DNA from: Pogonophryne albipinna
Lineage: Eukaryota; Chordata; Actinopteri; Perciformes; Artedidraconidae
Reading direction: 5' to 3'
DNA length: 64,000 nucleotides
NCBI GenBank assembly: GCA_028583405.1
Contig: CM053256.1
Location: 14,910,107-14,974,106, forward strand
Shown here: piece by piece, positions 45,562 through 59,099 of the stretch
How the letters are laid out: the number at the start of each line of letters is the position of its first letter
How positions within the stretch are numbered: the first letter of the stretch is position 1
Position numbers and translations under genes: made by a program
The notes under the pieces: model-generated
Databases searched by the model: none
What the model was told of the DNA's origin: nothing
Seen by the model: the letters and a program-made list of their open reading frames with translations, nothing else

Positions 45562-48500
45562 CTGTGGAGAGAACAGAAGACAACACATTAGTATGGAGAG
45601 GCATACAAGTCTGGGAAAATAACTGAATACAAGGAAAAACATGGAGAGAAAGTGACACATGAGAAATCATGCAGATCTTATCAGTATTTTTTTATTTCAA
45701 AATGAGCCCAGACACAGAAACCTCTTTTTGTGTTTTTCTCCCTTTAAATTTGAGCAGCGACTGCAGCAGACAGATATCAGGGCATGCTGTATTAGTTTTG
45801 ATACAAACGAGACAAAAACGTTATCAACTACACCACTGTGTTTATGCTGTTGGTGTTCTGAATCTCGTGTGTGGTAATCTATTTATTCTGCTCCAAGGTT
45901 TTTCTGAGAGAATATTAACTGTGTTTAATAAAGGGTAACGATTTAATCGCCCTCGATGACCTCACTCCCCCCCCCTTTCACTGACACACACATTTGATCA
46001 GTGAAATGAATAAGACAGAATGTGAGTGAATTTTAACTAAGCTACGGCCCATCCCTTAAATAAACCAGGATTAGCTTGACCTTGGCTACCACGCGGCGAC
46101 AGGCCTGAACACAAGCTCTGATTGGCTGAGGAGATTGGACCAGTAAACAATAAGAAGTGGCTCATTTATCACCGCGCGCACACACCCTGACAGCCGAATG
46201 TGATTCAGACGTGCTGTATGCGTCTGTACAGAATACAAGTGAGTATAGAACACACACCCCAACACACACAGAGAGGACAGTAACTGAATGAAAACTTTTT
46301 GGGAAAATAGATTCAGCATTTCTATATATTCTACCAAATGTGTGTTTTGTTTAAATGTGTTATAAATGGAGATGGATGGTTTATTACATACAAATTATTG
46401 AAATGCTTCAATGGTTAAAGGCTCAGTCCCTATAAAACATTATATTGACTATAGCCCCCTCAGTACAGTGAAGGCAAAATAAATGTCATTCAACAGCAGA
46501 TTATTTGTGAAATAATGTCCCCAAGTCTCTTTTACTCTGGATAATCTACAAAACATGCTGTCTCGTTTAAATGAGACTATTTCTACACTAAAAAAGGTTA
46601 TGGGACATCATTTCCTGAACATCGTGTTGCTTTTATACCTTTGTCATTTATTACTAGTATCATAAAAATCCCTACATTTATAAGATGGAGGCAGAGGTGT
46701 AAAGATTTCCACCAAAAAGAAAACGATCTGCATGGCTGGATATGTTTCGGGATGATACAATTGTGTTTTATTAAAAATGTGGGTAAACTGAATCTCTAAT
46801 GAGTTGAAACATAATGCAGTCCTAATATCCTGGGAGTCATCCTGTCCTTGTGGAAATCATTTCATGCAAATTGTGTATCAAACACAATGCAAAAACAACT
46901 ACGCGAATGGTATGCAAATCACATTATGGAATGTATAAAAGTTGCATGAGCGTGTTGTTAACGGGGTAGTTACTGTGTTAAATAGAAACATAAACATCCT
47001 GGAGACTCAGTATTGACTGCAGTGAAGTTGGTGTTAATATATATAAGACTGCTGTGAAGCAAAAAGTTTAGCTACGATGTAAAACCCTTTATTTTGTACA
47101 CTTTGTATACGAGCATACCAGCAGATACAATCTCTAAGCAGTTAAACTAAAGACAACCAGAGGACTTGGGTGTTGAACCTCCCCCTCTGTGGGTGAGGAG
47201 GACTCACCGTAACTGAGATAAAGAGCTAGGAGTGCACGGCAGGCGTCAGAGTGAGAGCTCTCCGTTAACCTGTCGGAGAGATGTTCACTGTGGGTGAAGC
47301 CAAAGCAACACAACGACACTATCAGCAAACCACGGGTCACAGTGTCAGCCTAATCTCCAGCCAGAAAACACTACTCAAAAAGCTATGAATATGATTACAC
47401 CAAATACCAGGCGCTCCCTCACACCCTGCAGAGGTCACACAGGAAGTGGTGAAAACAGCCGACGTTCCTCACATGTGCTCCTGACATTTTAACTTTTATG
47501 TTCACATGTTTGCCACTACAATAGGCCAGGAGAAAACAGACATATAAGATACAAAGTCTGTAAAACAATACATCTGCTGACAAATCTACAGAGGCCGGTT
47601 GTGTTGCATTGTTATTATTTAAAAGCATAAGGTCTCTCTCCTCTGTGCATCCTGTCCACACTGACAGCTGTCTGCAGGCTGATAATCATTCAGACTGCAT
47701 CCATCTGGTCAAAAAGTGAGTCTGCAAGTGTTCTAATTGGATCTAAACATAGGTTGCGTAGAAGTAAAACATGCAGAACTGCAGAAGCTCCGGCATCGTT
47801 CACTGCTGAAGGTCTGAGCAGAGAATAGGTGTATTTTCATCTCCCTTACCTCATTGACATAAAGACTGCTGAGCTGGGTAATGGTCAGTGACACACCACC
47901 TACTGCTGGTGCTATCGCCATCTGCACTCAGTTTTAACAACCTGCATTTATTTTGAATTTGAGTCTCTAAAAACGTTATTCGTTTATTTTCGACAGCATG
48001 ACTAAATTAAATATTCAAAATTATTAAACAAATATTTTACGACAACTACTGTACACTAAGGCAGGGTGGTTTACACAAACAAAACAATGTGACACCAGAC
48101 CAACATCGCCTCCTGCTGGCTGTCTCATCAGCACACCAAAAATTAATGGATTTGTAAATCATTTTTGTGCGAGGAGAAAAAGTTATAAAGCAAATAAAAA
48201 CCATATAAAGGAAGAAGTTAAAGGTTAGAATCGCCATTAATGTTAAGATTGTTTTTAAAGTTCAATCAATTCAGTTTTTGTTTGACTGTTTTTACTCGTA
48301 TATAGAGTTAGAAAGAATTAATTAGATCCTTGTAGGAATGTTTAACATTTCAGACACCAAAATATCTTTAAAAGGATTGGGGATAAAGGGGGTCACTGTT
48401 GAATGTCCTTTGAAGGTTTCTGTGTGTAACACAGTAAATACAATCTCCTCGTATCTGTTTTACCGCTTATACTGTATGTCGTGTCTGCATCCAAGCTGGC

Positions 48501-51500
48501 GTCAGTGTGTTTGAGAACCGTCTGTATGTGTTTGTACGTACGGGGTCCACAGCCGGGGGAAGGCGTCGATCTCCTCCTGCGTGAACTCGCTGAGCTGCTT
48601 GGGGATCTCTCTGGGCTGCGGCAGCTCCTCCGTCAGGTTGGCCAGGATGTCGTCTGGCAGCTCCTGGTGAGGGGCGCACGAAAGAGGAGGACGTTACAAA
48701 TAAAATGTGGGCAGGATAAGAAACTCAAGATGGATGAAAGAAGGAAATAAGACAAATAGTTGAAAGAGGCTGACAAGAAGGTAACGTTTTTTTGTTTCCA
48801 AAATACTTGAAGCTACTGTAGTCTTCTTCTATATGAGACGGCAGATATTCACGAAGGCTCAGGAAGCCCATTTGCTCGTCATTAGGGACGCACACTGCAC
48901 AACATCCACTTTGACGTTGGATATTAAGTCAGGACCAAAATAAAATGACAGGTATCTGACTTCCTTCAACAAACACCTCGTGTATTACATTACATTTCAA
49001 CAATCAATCAGATGTTCTTCCAACGCCTGGAGTTAATGATGTTCTCTGGCAGCATGGATAAACATTGCATCCATTTCATATTTGGGCAGGCTGTCCAGGT
49101 CAATTAACAGACAGTCAAGTACTTCTTTGTTTCAATTCATTTCAAAAGGCAGACATTTTGGAGAAAACTGAAAACAGCTTCCTGCTGCTAATGGAAATAA
49201 TCTTAGGGACAGCTTTAGGAGCCAAATAAAACAGTAAAGCTGAGACAGTTTAGTTCTAGAAAATCAATAATACTGTCTTTAACCTAGGAAAACTATTATT
49301 GTAAACTAAGTATTCATTTTAGGGCTGTCAAACGATTAAAAATTTTAATCAGATTAATCACAGCTTAAAAATTAATTAATCATGATTAATCACCATTCGA
49401 ACTATGTCCAAAATATGCCATTTCTTTATGTATATTGTGGGAATGGAAAGATAAATGAAAGAAGGCGGATATATCCATTTAACATACAGTATCTATGTTT
49501 ATTATAACATTTTTCTGTGTGTCAAAATGAAAGACAACCCACACACCTATCAATCATCAAACCGTGGGGTCTTAATTCATTACGTGATGATTTCTATCAA
49601 CGGGGGAGTACTTCAGGAAAGTCGACAGAGGGGGGGGCGGCGGCTAGTGGACAGAGTGCGAACGTTGTGATCAGCTGTTTTAGCCCAGTTCTCCAGTGAA
49701 GGGGGGGAGAGAGAGAGTCTCCCTCCGCAGCCGGTTGGCGTAGTTTTGGCACAATTCCGTTGTACAGACCGACGTTAACAGCAGCCCTGTCTGTGCACAC
49801 GGAGACCGACTCTGTCGTCCGGTGATCTAACCGCCTTCTGGAAAAGCTTCACAAGTACGTCGGTACGCAAATGCGCTTTGTGACACAAGGTTCAGATTAC
49901 GCACATAACCTGCGTACCAGTTATGCACCCCTGTACTACAGCAAAAGTATTCTCCGTCGGGACTTCCTGCAACAACACCGACATTACCAAAGATGTTCTA
50001 TTGAGAAGACGATCACTACGTGACAAAAGTTTTCAAAACCGTTTCTGGTCTTCGGTATTTCCAGACAAGTGGCTACTGAAATCAATCTTACTAACTACTG
50101 TCTGTGCAATTTACTCCACGCGAGTTGGCGGACTTTATTTTGCTTACTTTAACATCATTTTTCATGGAGGGGCTAAGCCATTTCTTGGTATGGGTGTAGC
50201 CTACCCCAGCCATACCCTGGCGCTGCCACTGGTGGGATGTATGGGGCGGGCCATTCTGCACATGCGTTAAATGCGTTAAATATTTTAACGCAATTAATTC
50301 AAAAAATTAATTACCGCCGTTAACGCGATAATTTTGACAGCACTAATTCATTTTAAAGTTCATTTATATTATATATAAAGATGACCTGGATTCAAAAAGG
50401 ATTCATTCTTTTGTGTCAGTTCCTGCAAAATGATAGTAGGGCCCCCTCCCTTTCTGACAGTCTTTCTTAAGCCTGGCTGTTTGAGGCGTGAGGTTACGTT
50501 CTGAAGACTCATCAGTTGGAGAGATTTGGAGAAGCTGTACTCACGTCGTCAGGAAAGATGTGTAGCCTCTGCATCATGGTGCGACGGTGCAGATTCCTTG
50601 GCAGCATGCCGTAAACCGATAACTTCACAATCTGGTAAGAGGAAAGATAGTGAAAAAGTTAACATACAATCAGCTTACAGTTTCCCTTCTTTAAACTATG
50701 CATCTATGGCAGCCTTTCATTCTGTTTTCCCAGATTTCCTTCCAAAACTAATTCTCTCAGTGTGAGGCAGGATGCCCAAATGTAAATTCGTCTTGGAGAG
50801 TAACTGGACTGAGACGTTGGACAAAAACATTCTAGAGAGATGTTGGATAGTGAGCTGTGCTGACAAATTATTCATCCGTCCAACACTAATTCTCCTCTTC
50901 ACCCGCCAAAGCTCATTCTAACTAAACCACCATCCGGACACACTCCTGTGGTCGCTGGCTGGACTACAAGTTGCAACAAGAGAGCCGACTGCAGAGTAAA
51001 TGACTCATGGTTTTCCTAAACTACAGATTGAAACCAGTAGAGGTCATTCAATTTGGTTTAGTGTTGACACGAGCAATTTCACAGTATTTTAATTAGCCGC
51101 ACAAAATGATCTGCAAACCCTTTGTTTATGGCTTTCATTCAGCCCTGTTGATATACTGCACCACCAAGTCACCCCTGACCTGTGGAGCTCAGTGTCCAGG
51201 TTCAAACCCTTTTGTTCTTCTGATTAGTCTGAATGAATTAAAATTTTAAAAAGTGTGCAAACCAGAGCCCACGATGGGATGTCAATCACAATATTAACCA
51301 ACACTTTAGAAACATTAATACAGTTTAAATGACATTAGCCTTGTTAACAAATCAAACACCAAAACCAACAATGTGTTCATCAAACTGGCATTTATAACCG
51401 AGTTACGGATCCTATCTGTGGCACAAAACCCCGAGACTATCGGTGCTATCATGGGTGTACATCTTTAAAAACAGGTCACAAATATGTATATTTATTATAT

Positions 51501-53878
51501 AAAAAAGGCAATCTGTGTGGGACTATTCTCTCGTGTGGATTTAATAAACGTGTTGTTCTTGTGAGTATTTACAGCATACGGTGTATGTGGGATCAATTTA
51601 AACAAACAAAATCTACTGTGTCCATATTTATCATTATGCAGGAACAGGATATAATAAAATACAACATATAGTTTTAAGAGAACTATGGCACGTAAAAATA
51701 AGCTATTATGAGGCTTTGGCTACACAAGAAATACTCCTTAGTGGATAGATCTGTTGGTAGTTTGGATCTTTTCATTGGATTTGTTGATAATAAAATAAAC
51801 TTTATTGCCTTCCTTTAGGCAACATTTATCTTTCTATCTATGTTTTGGAACACAGTTGCGTTTACCGGTGGTTCGTTAAGCACAGAATGAAGGTCACATT
51901 CAGGTCTGAATGTAATAATCACTGTGTAACTGTGAAACCATGAATATGCAACACAACTCAAACCCCAGGAGTTACCCTTGAACTGACACACTTGTACTGA
52001 GTTTGAGAAAGCACCCACCACCACCGCAGTAAACCCACCGCTGTGTAATCCCAGTTCACTGCATCTCACATTAATATTCACAAACAGCCCATATGAGGGA
52101 AGGGATAAATGTCACGCCTGCCTCTTCACAGCATGTGGCAGACAAAGACATGACACTAATCTCCATGTGGGGGGAATTCACAGACTGATATAAAGGGGTC
52201 TACGGTTCAATTATACAGTTTATAAGAAACATTATGGTTTAAGAATATCTGCAATTTAAGAATTATCTTGAAATAACAATAAAAATTGAGAATATTGACT
52301 GAAGACTCTTACAGCTTTTGGGTCTTTGTGGTGCAGCTGGGCGGCTGTGAGCTGTTTGAATCCACCCGGATACCTTTAGAGAGAAAGACAAGCTCAGTCA
52401 GTCCTTGTACTGGATCATATAAAACCTTTGAGCTTTAACATTCTCAATCTTTCAGCCTTGAGATATATAGATTGATGAATATATTAAAGATAAATCTTTT
52501 TTTTAATCTTGAAGGACATGTTTCATAGTGACGGTGAACAATAGACTACTAAGACTGAGAAATGCTGGTTCATAGGCATTGAAGAACAAAGCAAAATTGT
52601 AAACACATAAGATAAAGAGACGGGAAAAGTGAAATATCATATGAGCTAGTATGCACTTACCCTGAATGTGATGAGTAGACTTTCTGCTCCCACTTGTTCC
52701 CAGAGAAAGCTATTTGTTTGGTGTTCATTACCACAATATGGTCACCACAGTCACCTACAAAAGAGTTTTATTCCAGGGTTATTCTTTATGATGAAAAATA
52801 TAAAAATATAAAAATACATATTTGACAATAGTTTAAACAGAAATTATAATGTTGTTTAGACCAACAAAAAGTAATCTGAAAAGATCCCTTGATTAAATAT
52901 AAGTAATAAGGAACAAAACATGTTTTTATTAGGGTTGTCCTCTACTGCCATCGTGTGGCCGTTTCATACAGAAACATGAAAGAAAGGATGGGATTTGGGG
53001 ACATGTTGAATGTGCAGTAGTTTATACAAAGCATTAGGGTAATATTAAGGTCATACAGTTACTCTTGACTGTATATGTGTGTGTTTTACAGATGGACTCC
53101 TACTCACTCATTGCATGGTAGATAGGCTTGTGTTTCCCCTGTAATCTGATAGCACACATGGTCGCTATCTTCCCAGGAGGCTGCATCCTGGCATCGATCA
53201 GGAACCAGGAACGAGCAAAGGTGGCCCATTGCTGACAGAAAAACATGAACAAAAAATGCAATTATTGTTAAATAAGTGAGAAGAACTGTGAAAGACATAG
53301 GGGATATACAATTAAAAAGAATGATGGCTGAATTCAATTTCTTTAACTTCAAGGCCCTGGTACTGTGCATGCTAGCCCACTGTCATGGATAACATTGATT
53401 AAGAGTGTGTGTGTCTGTTTGTGTCAATAAAGTCTGAAATTGTTTGTTATGGAAGTTTAAATTCCTTATTTGTTTATTTCTTTTATTTCATCACCAACAT
53501 TAATATAACTTGAAGGCTCAAAGTTGTTAATAAGAAAGATCTGACGATGATGTAAACGTAATGTGAAAAATAACAGGGGCAGAACCAGAGATATATTGGC
53601 TATAAATGTTTATGCAAACACCAACGTTAGGATAAAACATAATTTAACTTTTGTGTATTTATCTAACTGCTGAGGGCAGTCCGCAAGTTTTACTATTATT
53701 TAAAAACATCCACCAAAAAAATGAAATCACACATACCGGCTAGCTAGTTAGCAACATACGTTAGCTATCAGCCTAACATTGACCTAAACGAACATAACGA
53801 TCAAGCTGTGAGACAAGGTAAGATCGTGTAATGTTTAATGTGTACGGTTACCTGGGCAGATCTCGAAAAACTTGACAT
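45537..53878 (-). CDS. mrpl13: Mitochondrial ribosomal protein uL13m (MRPL13), complete
   Basis: This is a protein of the large subunit of the mitochondrial ribosome, imported into the matrix. Seven coding exons on the minus strand, all with AG/GT borders and matching phases, are 53852-53878, 53108-53231, 52661-52754, 52313-52373, 50545-50631, 48542-48663 and 45537-45561 (540 nt, 179 residues plus stop). The product begins [20 protein letters not shown] and contains [59 protein letters not shown] and ends FPRLWTPPEYYKMK. The length is close to the 178 residues I recall for human. The ATG at 53878 is the only in-frame start giving the family's N-terminus. The gene is convergent with col14a1 and divergent from dscc1. 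The intron 48664-50544 contains a hAT element. Confidence 0.96.
45564..48541. other. Last mrpl13 intron, 2.98 kb
   Basis: No element with clear ends was found. The ORFs here are short and lack domains. A C-rich run lies near 45965. Confidence 0.5.
49320..50345. mobile_element. hAT-type non-autonomous element, copy 2, in an mrpl13 intron
   Basis: The ends TAGGGCTGTCAAACG and TTTTGACAGCACTA are flanked by ATTCATTT (49312-49319 and 50346-50353). It is 1026 bp long and in the same orientation as the copy at 24891. Both carry TTAATCAGATTAATCACAG near the left end and TTAATTACCGCCGTTAACG near the right end. Differences are small indels and scattered changes. It ends 200 bp from an mrpl13 exon. Confidence 0.9.
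50632..52312. other. mrpl13 intron; nothing recognised
   Basis: AT-rich intron. Near 51790 TAAACTTTATTGCCTTCC may be a short LINE/SINE tail. No further features. Confidence 0.45.
53232..53851. other. First mrpl13 intron
   Basis: It is 620 bp with no repeat recognised. It contains GGCTAGCTAGTTAGC-type short repeats near 53740. Confidence 0.5.
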
Positions 53879-54357
53879 TTCGATTAAACGTGCAGCATAT
53901 CCTCAAAACATTTGACCCTCAGCGTGAACGGGGGTGCGTCAACTAATTTATCTCGGTTGAAACAGAATGTGAGACAGGTTCTACTCGTTCAACTCGTGAA
54001 GCAATATGAACCATCATGTCATGACTACGCCTATTTATATTGTAATTTAGTATTAAAGACAACCTTTAAATAAATCCTCGAGGATACTTATTTAAAATCA
54101 CAGAAGTTTTAAGTTACCGGTTTTCTAATTTAAATGTACGTGATTTTATGTTTCTACCCGGTGATATTTTTGAGTCGCACACCAACGTAGTTCCTCCACT
54201 TCCTTTCCACGACAGAAAGAACGCGGGGAAATTTGACAGTCACCGACTATTGCTACACAAAGTTAGATACGTGTTGTCTTGTTTTGTACATAGCTTTATT
54301 TCTTGAAGGGCTTTATTCGTTCAGTTATTATCGCTCTAACCTGTCGTCTGACCGGAA
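53879..54357. promoter_or_regulatory. Shared divergent promoter of mrpl13 and dscc1
   Basis: The two start codons are 479 bp apart and point away from each other, so both promoters must lie here or overlap. An ETS-type ACTTCCT lies at 54198-54204 and CCGGAAA just before the dscc1 ATG. An E2F-like GCGGGGAAAT lies at about 54223-54232. No canonical TATA box is placed for either gene. Factor binding is inference. Confidence 0.65.
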
Positions 54358-57300
54358 ATGAGGACTTTAGAGGAGGTTCAGGCCACTCTGCAGATCGCCA
54401 AGCTGCAGGACGAAGAGCTGCAGAAAACCATTCACTGTCTCTCTTTCGGGGAAAACGTTTCCTCTGCAGACTACTGCCTCTTGGAGCTGGACGACACCCT
54501 GTGCAAACTCATAGAAGCAGGGGAAAGGTAAAGTATTAGTAAACTAATAAGCCTATGAAACCGGGTGAGAACAGACCGTCTGTAAACTACTCTCCAGAGG
54601 TGGGAGGAGTACTCAGATCTTGTACTTGAGTAAAAGAAGAGGGTAGGAATACTCTGTTACAAGTAAAAGTCCTGCATTCAAAATGTTACTCAAGTAAAAC
54701 TACAAAAGTATAAGCATCAAAATATACTTAAAGTACCAAAAGAATGTACTTATTATGCAGATTTGTCCATTTCAGAATAAAAATATATACTACATTTTGA
54801 TTATAATTATTGATGCATGAATGTGTTTATCACAGCTGGTAAAGGTGCAGCTAGTTTGAATGACTTTGTATACTGCAGAGTAGAATGTGAATGTACTCAA
54901 GGTATTACTAAAGTTTGATTTCAGTTTTGATTATATTTCACATCATTAATCAAAATCTGCAAAGTAACTAAAGGTATTAAATAAATGTAGTCGAGTAAAA
55001 GTACACTCTTTACCTCTGAATTGTAGTGGAGTAGAAGAACAAAGTATCTCGAAATTGTACTTAAGTACAGTACTTGAGTAACTGTACTTAGTTACTTCCC
55101 ACCTCTGCTACTCTCTTCCCTTTCTTTCTTTTTGCTTGTGTAACTCAAATTATCACTGTGGTTAAATATAATACGAAATAATGAACAGTGTTATGACACA
55201 AGATGCATGAACATGATGGATGAATACATATGAAACCTAACAATTCTTATTTTTTTCTTCAGTTTAGTGATAAGAGGGGATGCGGATGAACATGCAGTGC
55301 TCTGTACAAAAGACAGGACCTACAATCTTAAAATCGCCGACACATCCAACATGCTGATGTTTGTACCAGACTGCCGAACACCAGACCAACTCACTAACAG
55401 TCAGGAAAACTCTCACATTGTGCACACTCAGGTATGGAAAGGACACTGAATGGATCCGGCCTGGTATACTGTGACACCTGCACAAACCCCACTGTGTATA
55501 TGTGCAATTATGACCCAAAAACCCAAGAAAAGTATACTTCTGTTGTAGATCTGGGGATTTAGTAACAGCTACTGGGAGCTGAGGAAGCAGCGGCCTAAGC
55601 TGAAGAAACTGAAGAAGGTCTTAATGGAGAATCCTTACGAAGGACCTGCTTTAGGGGGGAAGGAGGAGGACACCGAAAACAGGGTAAAACATATTCTACA
55701 ATGAAATCATTCAATAAAATATCCTGTCAGACTGTGAGAATGTAAGGATTTCTAGCCATATTTTCAGAAATGTTGAGTATTCTATCTTTTTTAATGTGAT
55801 TGTAGCCTTTAGTAAGTGTGTGTTCCTCTGTTACCAGTACACAATGGAGGATCTGTTGGAGAGCATCCAGGCCAGTGAAGAGGAGCTGAGGACCAGTTTA
55901 GAAGCCGTCCACGCCTGTCAGATAGATGGTAAACGGGGACATTTCTTTATAAAAACTACACATGTAGTAGTTGTTCAAGTTGTGTTTGCTGCAAAGCCAC
56001 AAATAGGTGCCACATTGCTTTCAAAGTAGTTCTCCTGGGAGGTCCAGTGCAAGAAATATGCTTTTATTTATACAAATTCTTTACTTGTAGCATTGCGTAC
56101 TTATATCAATAACAAACCGATGAACTACCAGATGTTGAGAGAGTGTCTTTATCCTCTTCTAGGTTACTGGCGGATGCTGGACTTTGACTACGAGATGAAG
56201 CTGCTCGGTCATGTGACCCAGCTGGTAGATTCTGAGTCCTGGGCTTTCAACAGGGTTCCCCTGCAGACCTGTCTGGAAGAGTTAGCTCCACTGGAGCCCA
56301 AGTAAGTTAACATCTGTGGGTTTTATGCTCAAGTTTTTAGTGGTGTTGATAAGGCTTAGGGGATGAGAAATGGGGTTAAACTAACTTTCTGAGCATCTAA
56401 TTTAAGGCTGGATGAGTCTTATATTAGATGCTCAGCTAGGTTCCAATAACTCCTCTTATCTCTTTCGCAGACAGATGATAGAGCACTGTTTGAACTGCTA
56501 TGGGAAGCGCTATTCTGAAAACGGTAAAGTAAATCAACTGAGACTCAACTGAAAAACCTTCAGTTTGAATTACAGTCAGTTTGTAACTACCCATACTTAC
56601 ATTCCTGTATCCTCCTCCTTCTTTATAGAGGACGTTTTGTATGCCCTGGATGAGGATAGAGTATGTCGGGGCATGGCGCTGATGCTGCTGCAGAACGCCG
56701 TCAAGTTCAACCTGAGGGAGTTTCAGGAAGTCTGGCAGCAGAGCGTCCCAGAGGGCATGAGCACGAGACTGGACCAGCTAAAGGTAAGCCTGTACCCTTA
56801 TATACTTATTGTAAGAGAAAAGATGGTTATTTCCACACATAAGACGCATATTACTCCCAAAAATAGAACTTAATTCTAAATGTCAAATAACTAAAGTAGG
56901 AACATTGTATAGGAATGGCTTCACTAGCACTTGTATAACCCTTTTTCTTTCCAGCCAGTTGACATTGCATTCCATTTTATCTGTGGTTTCGGTTTCCATG
57001 GTCACCTGACATGAGCACAGACAATGTTGCACATTTTCCAGAGCGTGGCCCTGGTGGACCGTAGCTCCCGCCCAGAGACCATCAACCTGCTGCGGGTGGA
57101 GGATCTCTCCGAGGACACGCTGGAGCGCTTCAACCAGCTCTTCACACTCCGAGAGAAATGGACAGAAGACGACATCACACCATACATAAAGTAGGTGTTA
57201 TCCATATTGGACAATATATAAAAGTAAAAGAACAACCATAATGTTTTCTGCTTTACATTTATGTAAATTGTAGGTAAACAAATGGGTCTTGTGAACATTG

Positions 57301-57488
57301 GGGCAGAAACAAATCACATCATTTATTTCTTTAGATTTCTGATAGATCATAACATGTAACGCTTCTCCTTGTTCAGGGACCTGTGTGGAGAGAAGCAGAG
57401 CACCGGAGCGCTCCTCACCAAACACGCTCGCTCCTCCATGCAGAACGGGATCAAGGTCTTCAACTCCAGGAGGCCTGTAGCTACATGA
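54358..57488 (+). CDS. dscc1: DNA replication and sister chromatid cohesion factor DCC1, complete
   Basis: DCC1 joins CHTF18 and CHTF8 in the alternative clamp loader CTF18-RFC, which acts on PCNA and supports sister chromatid cohesion in the nucleus. Nine exons with consensus borders and consistent phases are 54358-54527, 55263-55431, 55549-55683, 55838-55928, 56163-56301, 56471-56523, 56629-56783, 57042-57190 and 57377-57488 (1173 nt, 390 residues). The product starts MRTLEEVQATLQIAKLQDEE, contains ADTSNMLMFVPDCRTPDQL, DGYWRMLDFDYEMKLLGHVT and NLLRVEDLSEDTLERFNQLF, and ends IKVFNSRRPVAT. The length is near the 393 I recall for human. The winged-helix region that contacts DNA polymerase epsilon is expected in the C-terminal half. 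The ATG chosen is the first in the frame and fits the family start. Confidence 0.95.
54595..55107. mobile_element. hAT MITE in dscc1 intron 1
   Basis: The ends CAGAGGTGGGAGGAGTACTC and, reverse-complemented from the right, CAGAGGTGGGAAGTAACTAA are flanked by a perfect CTACTCTC (54587-54594 and 55108-55115). It is 513 bp long, full of AGTAC repeats (AAGTACTTGAGT, AGTAAAAGTAC), which can pair with each other. It is a common teleost element. Confidence 0.92.
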
Positions 57489-58758
57489 TCTCATGTCAAT
57501 TAATGCAAATCATTTTGTAAATCAATGCAGTTATGTTTGTTGCCTTGGTAACGTTTGTATTTGTCAAAAACATTTGACTAATAATTGTTCTTTTTTAAAT
57601 GCCTTGGTAGCAATGTCAATAATTAAACAGCAGTTTAACAAGTTGATTGTCAAGTGTACGAAAAATAAACTGTTAAAATGTGTGTTGTGTATATACAAAA
57701 TAAAAAAATCCTAGTTTTGGCAAATATTTTCCCTTTCTTTGTATTGTTGTTAATAAACCCTTGTTGGACGAACGAGGAATGGAATAAAAAAAACATTAAG
57801 TTACAAGACGCCATGCTAGAGGCTGTCCACCAGGTGGTGGCATACGCTGATACATTCTTCACAAGCACCACAGGCTGACATCCAGTTGGGTTGTTGGTTG
57901 TGTTCTGAATTCAAATGAACATAATTAGTAGGAGAGAACAATATATTGTCACAGAATCGCACACATAAATGTCAATATTACAAACTAAACAATCTCAGAA
58001 AATACTTAACTGAAAAAATTGTCACTCAAGAGCACAATTGTTGAGTTGTTCATTTACTGTACCTTTTTTTCCCATCTTTGCCATTCCTGTGAGCTGTTAA
58101 GGAACTGGTCATATTTATTACATCAATCTCGGTTAAAATGAAATCAATGCATTCTACATTTCCATGACCCGGATATTGTAACTATTCATTCAGCAAGACT
58201 TATCTTTTGGATTTAAAAAAGGAGCCTAAAATTAACCTAAGCATATGTTGTTATACAGACTGGATCATATGGGTGAATGATGGCTGTAGGCTGCATTTTT
58301 GGAATAAAACAGGTTAAACACCAATATCACATCAGCTTGAATGTTCACTGTCACATCGCAGCTGCTGTGAAACAAACAGAAAGCTGCATCTCTTTATTGG
58401 AATGCTTTAAATACAGAGGTAAATGAGAAATAACAGTGACCTGAGATGAGAATATGATAGATACATTTGAAAAAACATTGTTTGGGTCAATATTAATATA
58501 GATTCTAGAAATCATTAAAGAAAGCCTGACTTTATTTATATTTGTTTTGTATGTTCTATCAGATGTTTGTTTCATGTTAATGCGTTCATTTTTTTTTTTT
58601 TTTAATTGTGTCGGCGGTGCATATGTGACTCAGTGTGTGTTAAACATTCACAGACTGTGTGTTTCTTCACTAAAATAACTGTCTGTGTGAATCAGTGTTA
58701 CTGGCATATGAGGAGGAAGACACCAGCAGAAACTGGTTAAAAGTTACACAGCTTTGTT

Positions 58759-58761
<3 letters not shown>
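57489..58761. other. dscc1 3' end and intergenic sequence
   Basis: Candidate AATAAA signals for dscc1 lie near 57664 and 57700. An ORF reading EEWNKKNIKLQDAMLEAVHQ at about 57770-57870 has no splice support and I do not recognise it. Otherwise nothing was seen. Confidence 0.45.

Positions 58762-58798
<37 letters not shown>
58762..58798. repeat. Short (CA)n microsatellite
   Basis: About 18 pure CA units. Confidence 0.95.
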
Positions 58799-58799
<1 letters not shown>

Positions 58800-59099
58800 C
58801 TGGGTTTAAAAAATGACTTCATCTGCACTAGTTGGCTGACTCAACCTGATATCACAGTGCTGACTTATCAGTTCACCGGGTGGAGAGATCCCAGCTGTGT
58901 CTGTGTGTGTGTTTTGTATCTGTTGTGATGGTGAGCATGTCGCCCACACAATGATGAATAACTTGACTTCCTCTCCTCCTCTGTACACCCTTAGCGTATT
59001 AACATCTTTTAGAGCGTTGCTTTTATTGCTTTTAAATTGTCTATTGTTTTTACTTGCACTTGTTTTATGGTGTGTGAGCTGTGCTGTGTTGTTTATTGT

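Noticed and set aside
48502..48541. Read-through C-terminus of mrpl13 ([13 protein letters not shown])
   Set aside because: A good donor GTACGT lies at the junction, and the spliced 25-nt exon restores the conserved protein ending.
49923..50270. 115-residue ORF and its partial match at 25489-25725
   Set aside because: Both lie in the non-autonomous hAT copies. The shared peptide reflects DNA similarity, the frames are broken differently, and no transposase motif is seen.
57678..57878. 66-residue ORF after dscc1 ending in HQVVAYADTFFTSTTG
   Set aside because: It overlaps probable dscc1 3' UTR signals, has no splice support and no family was recognised.
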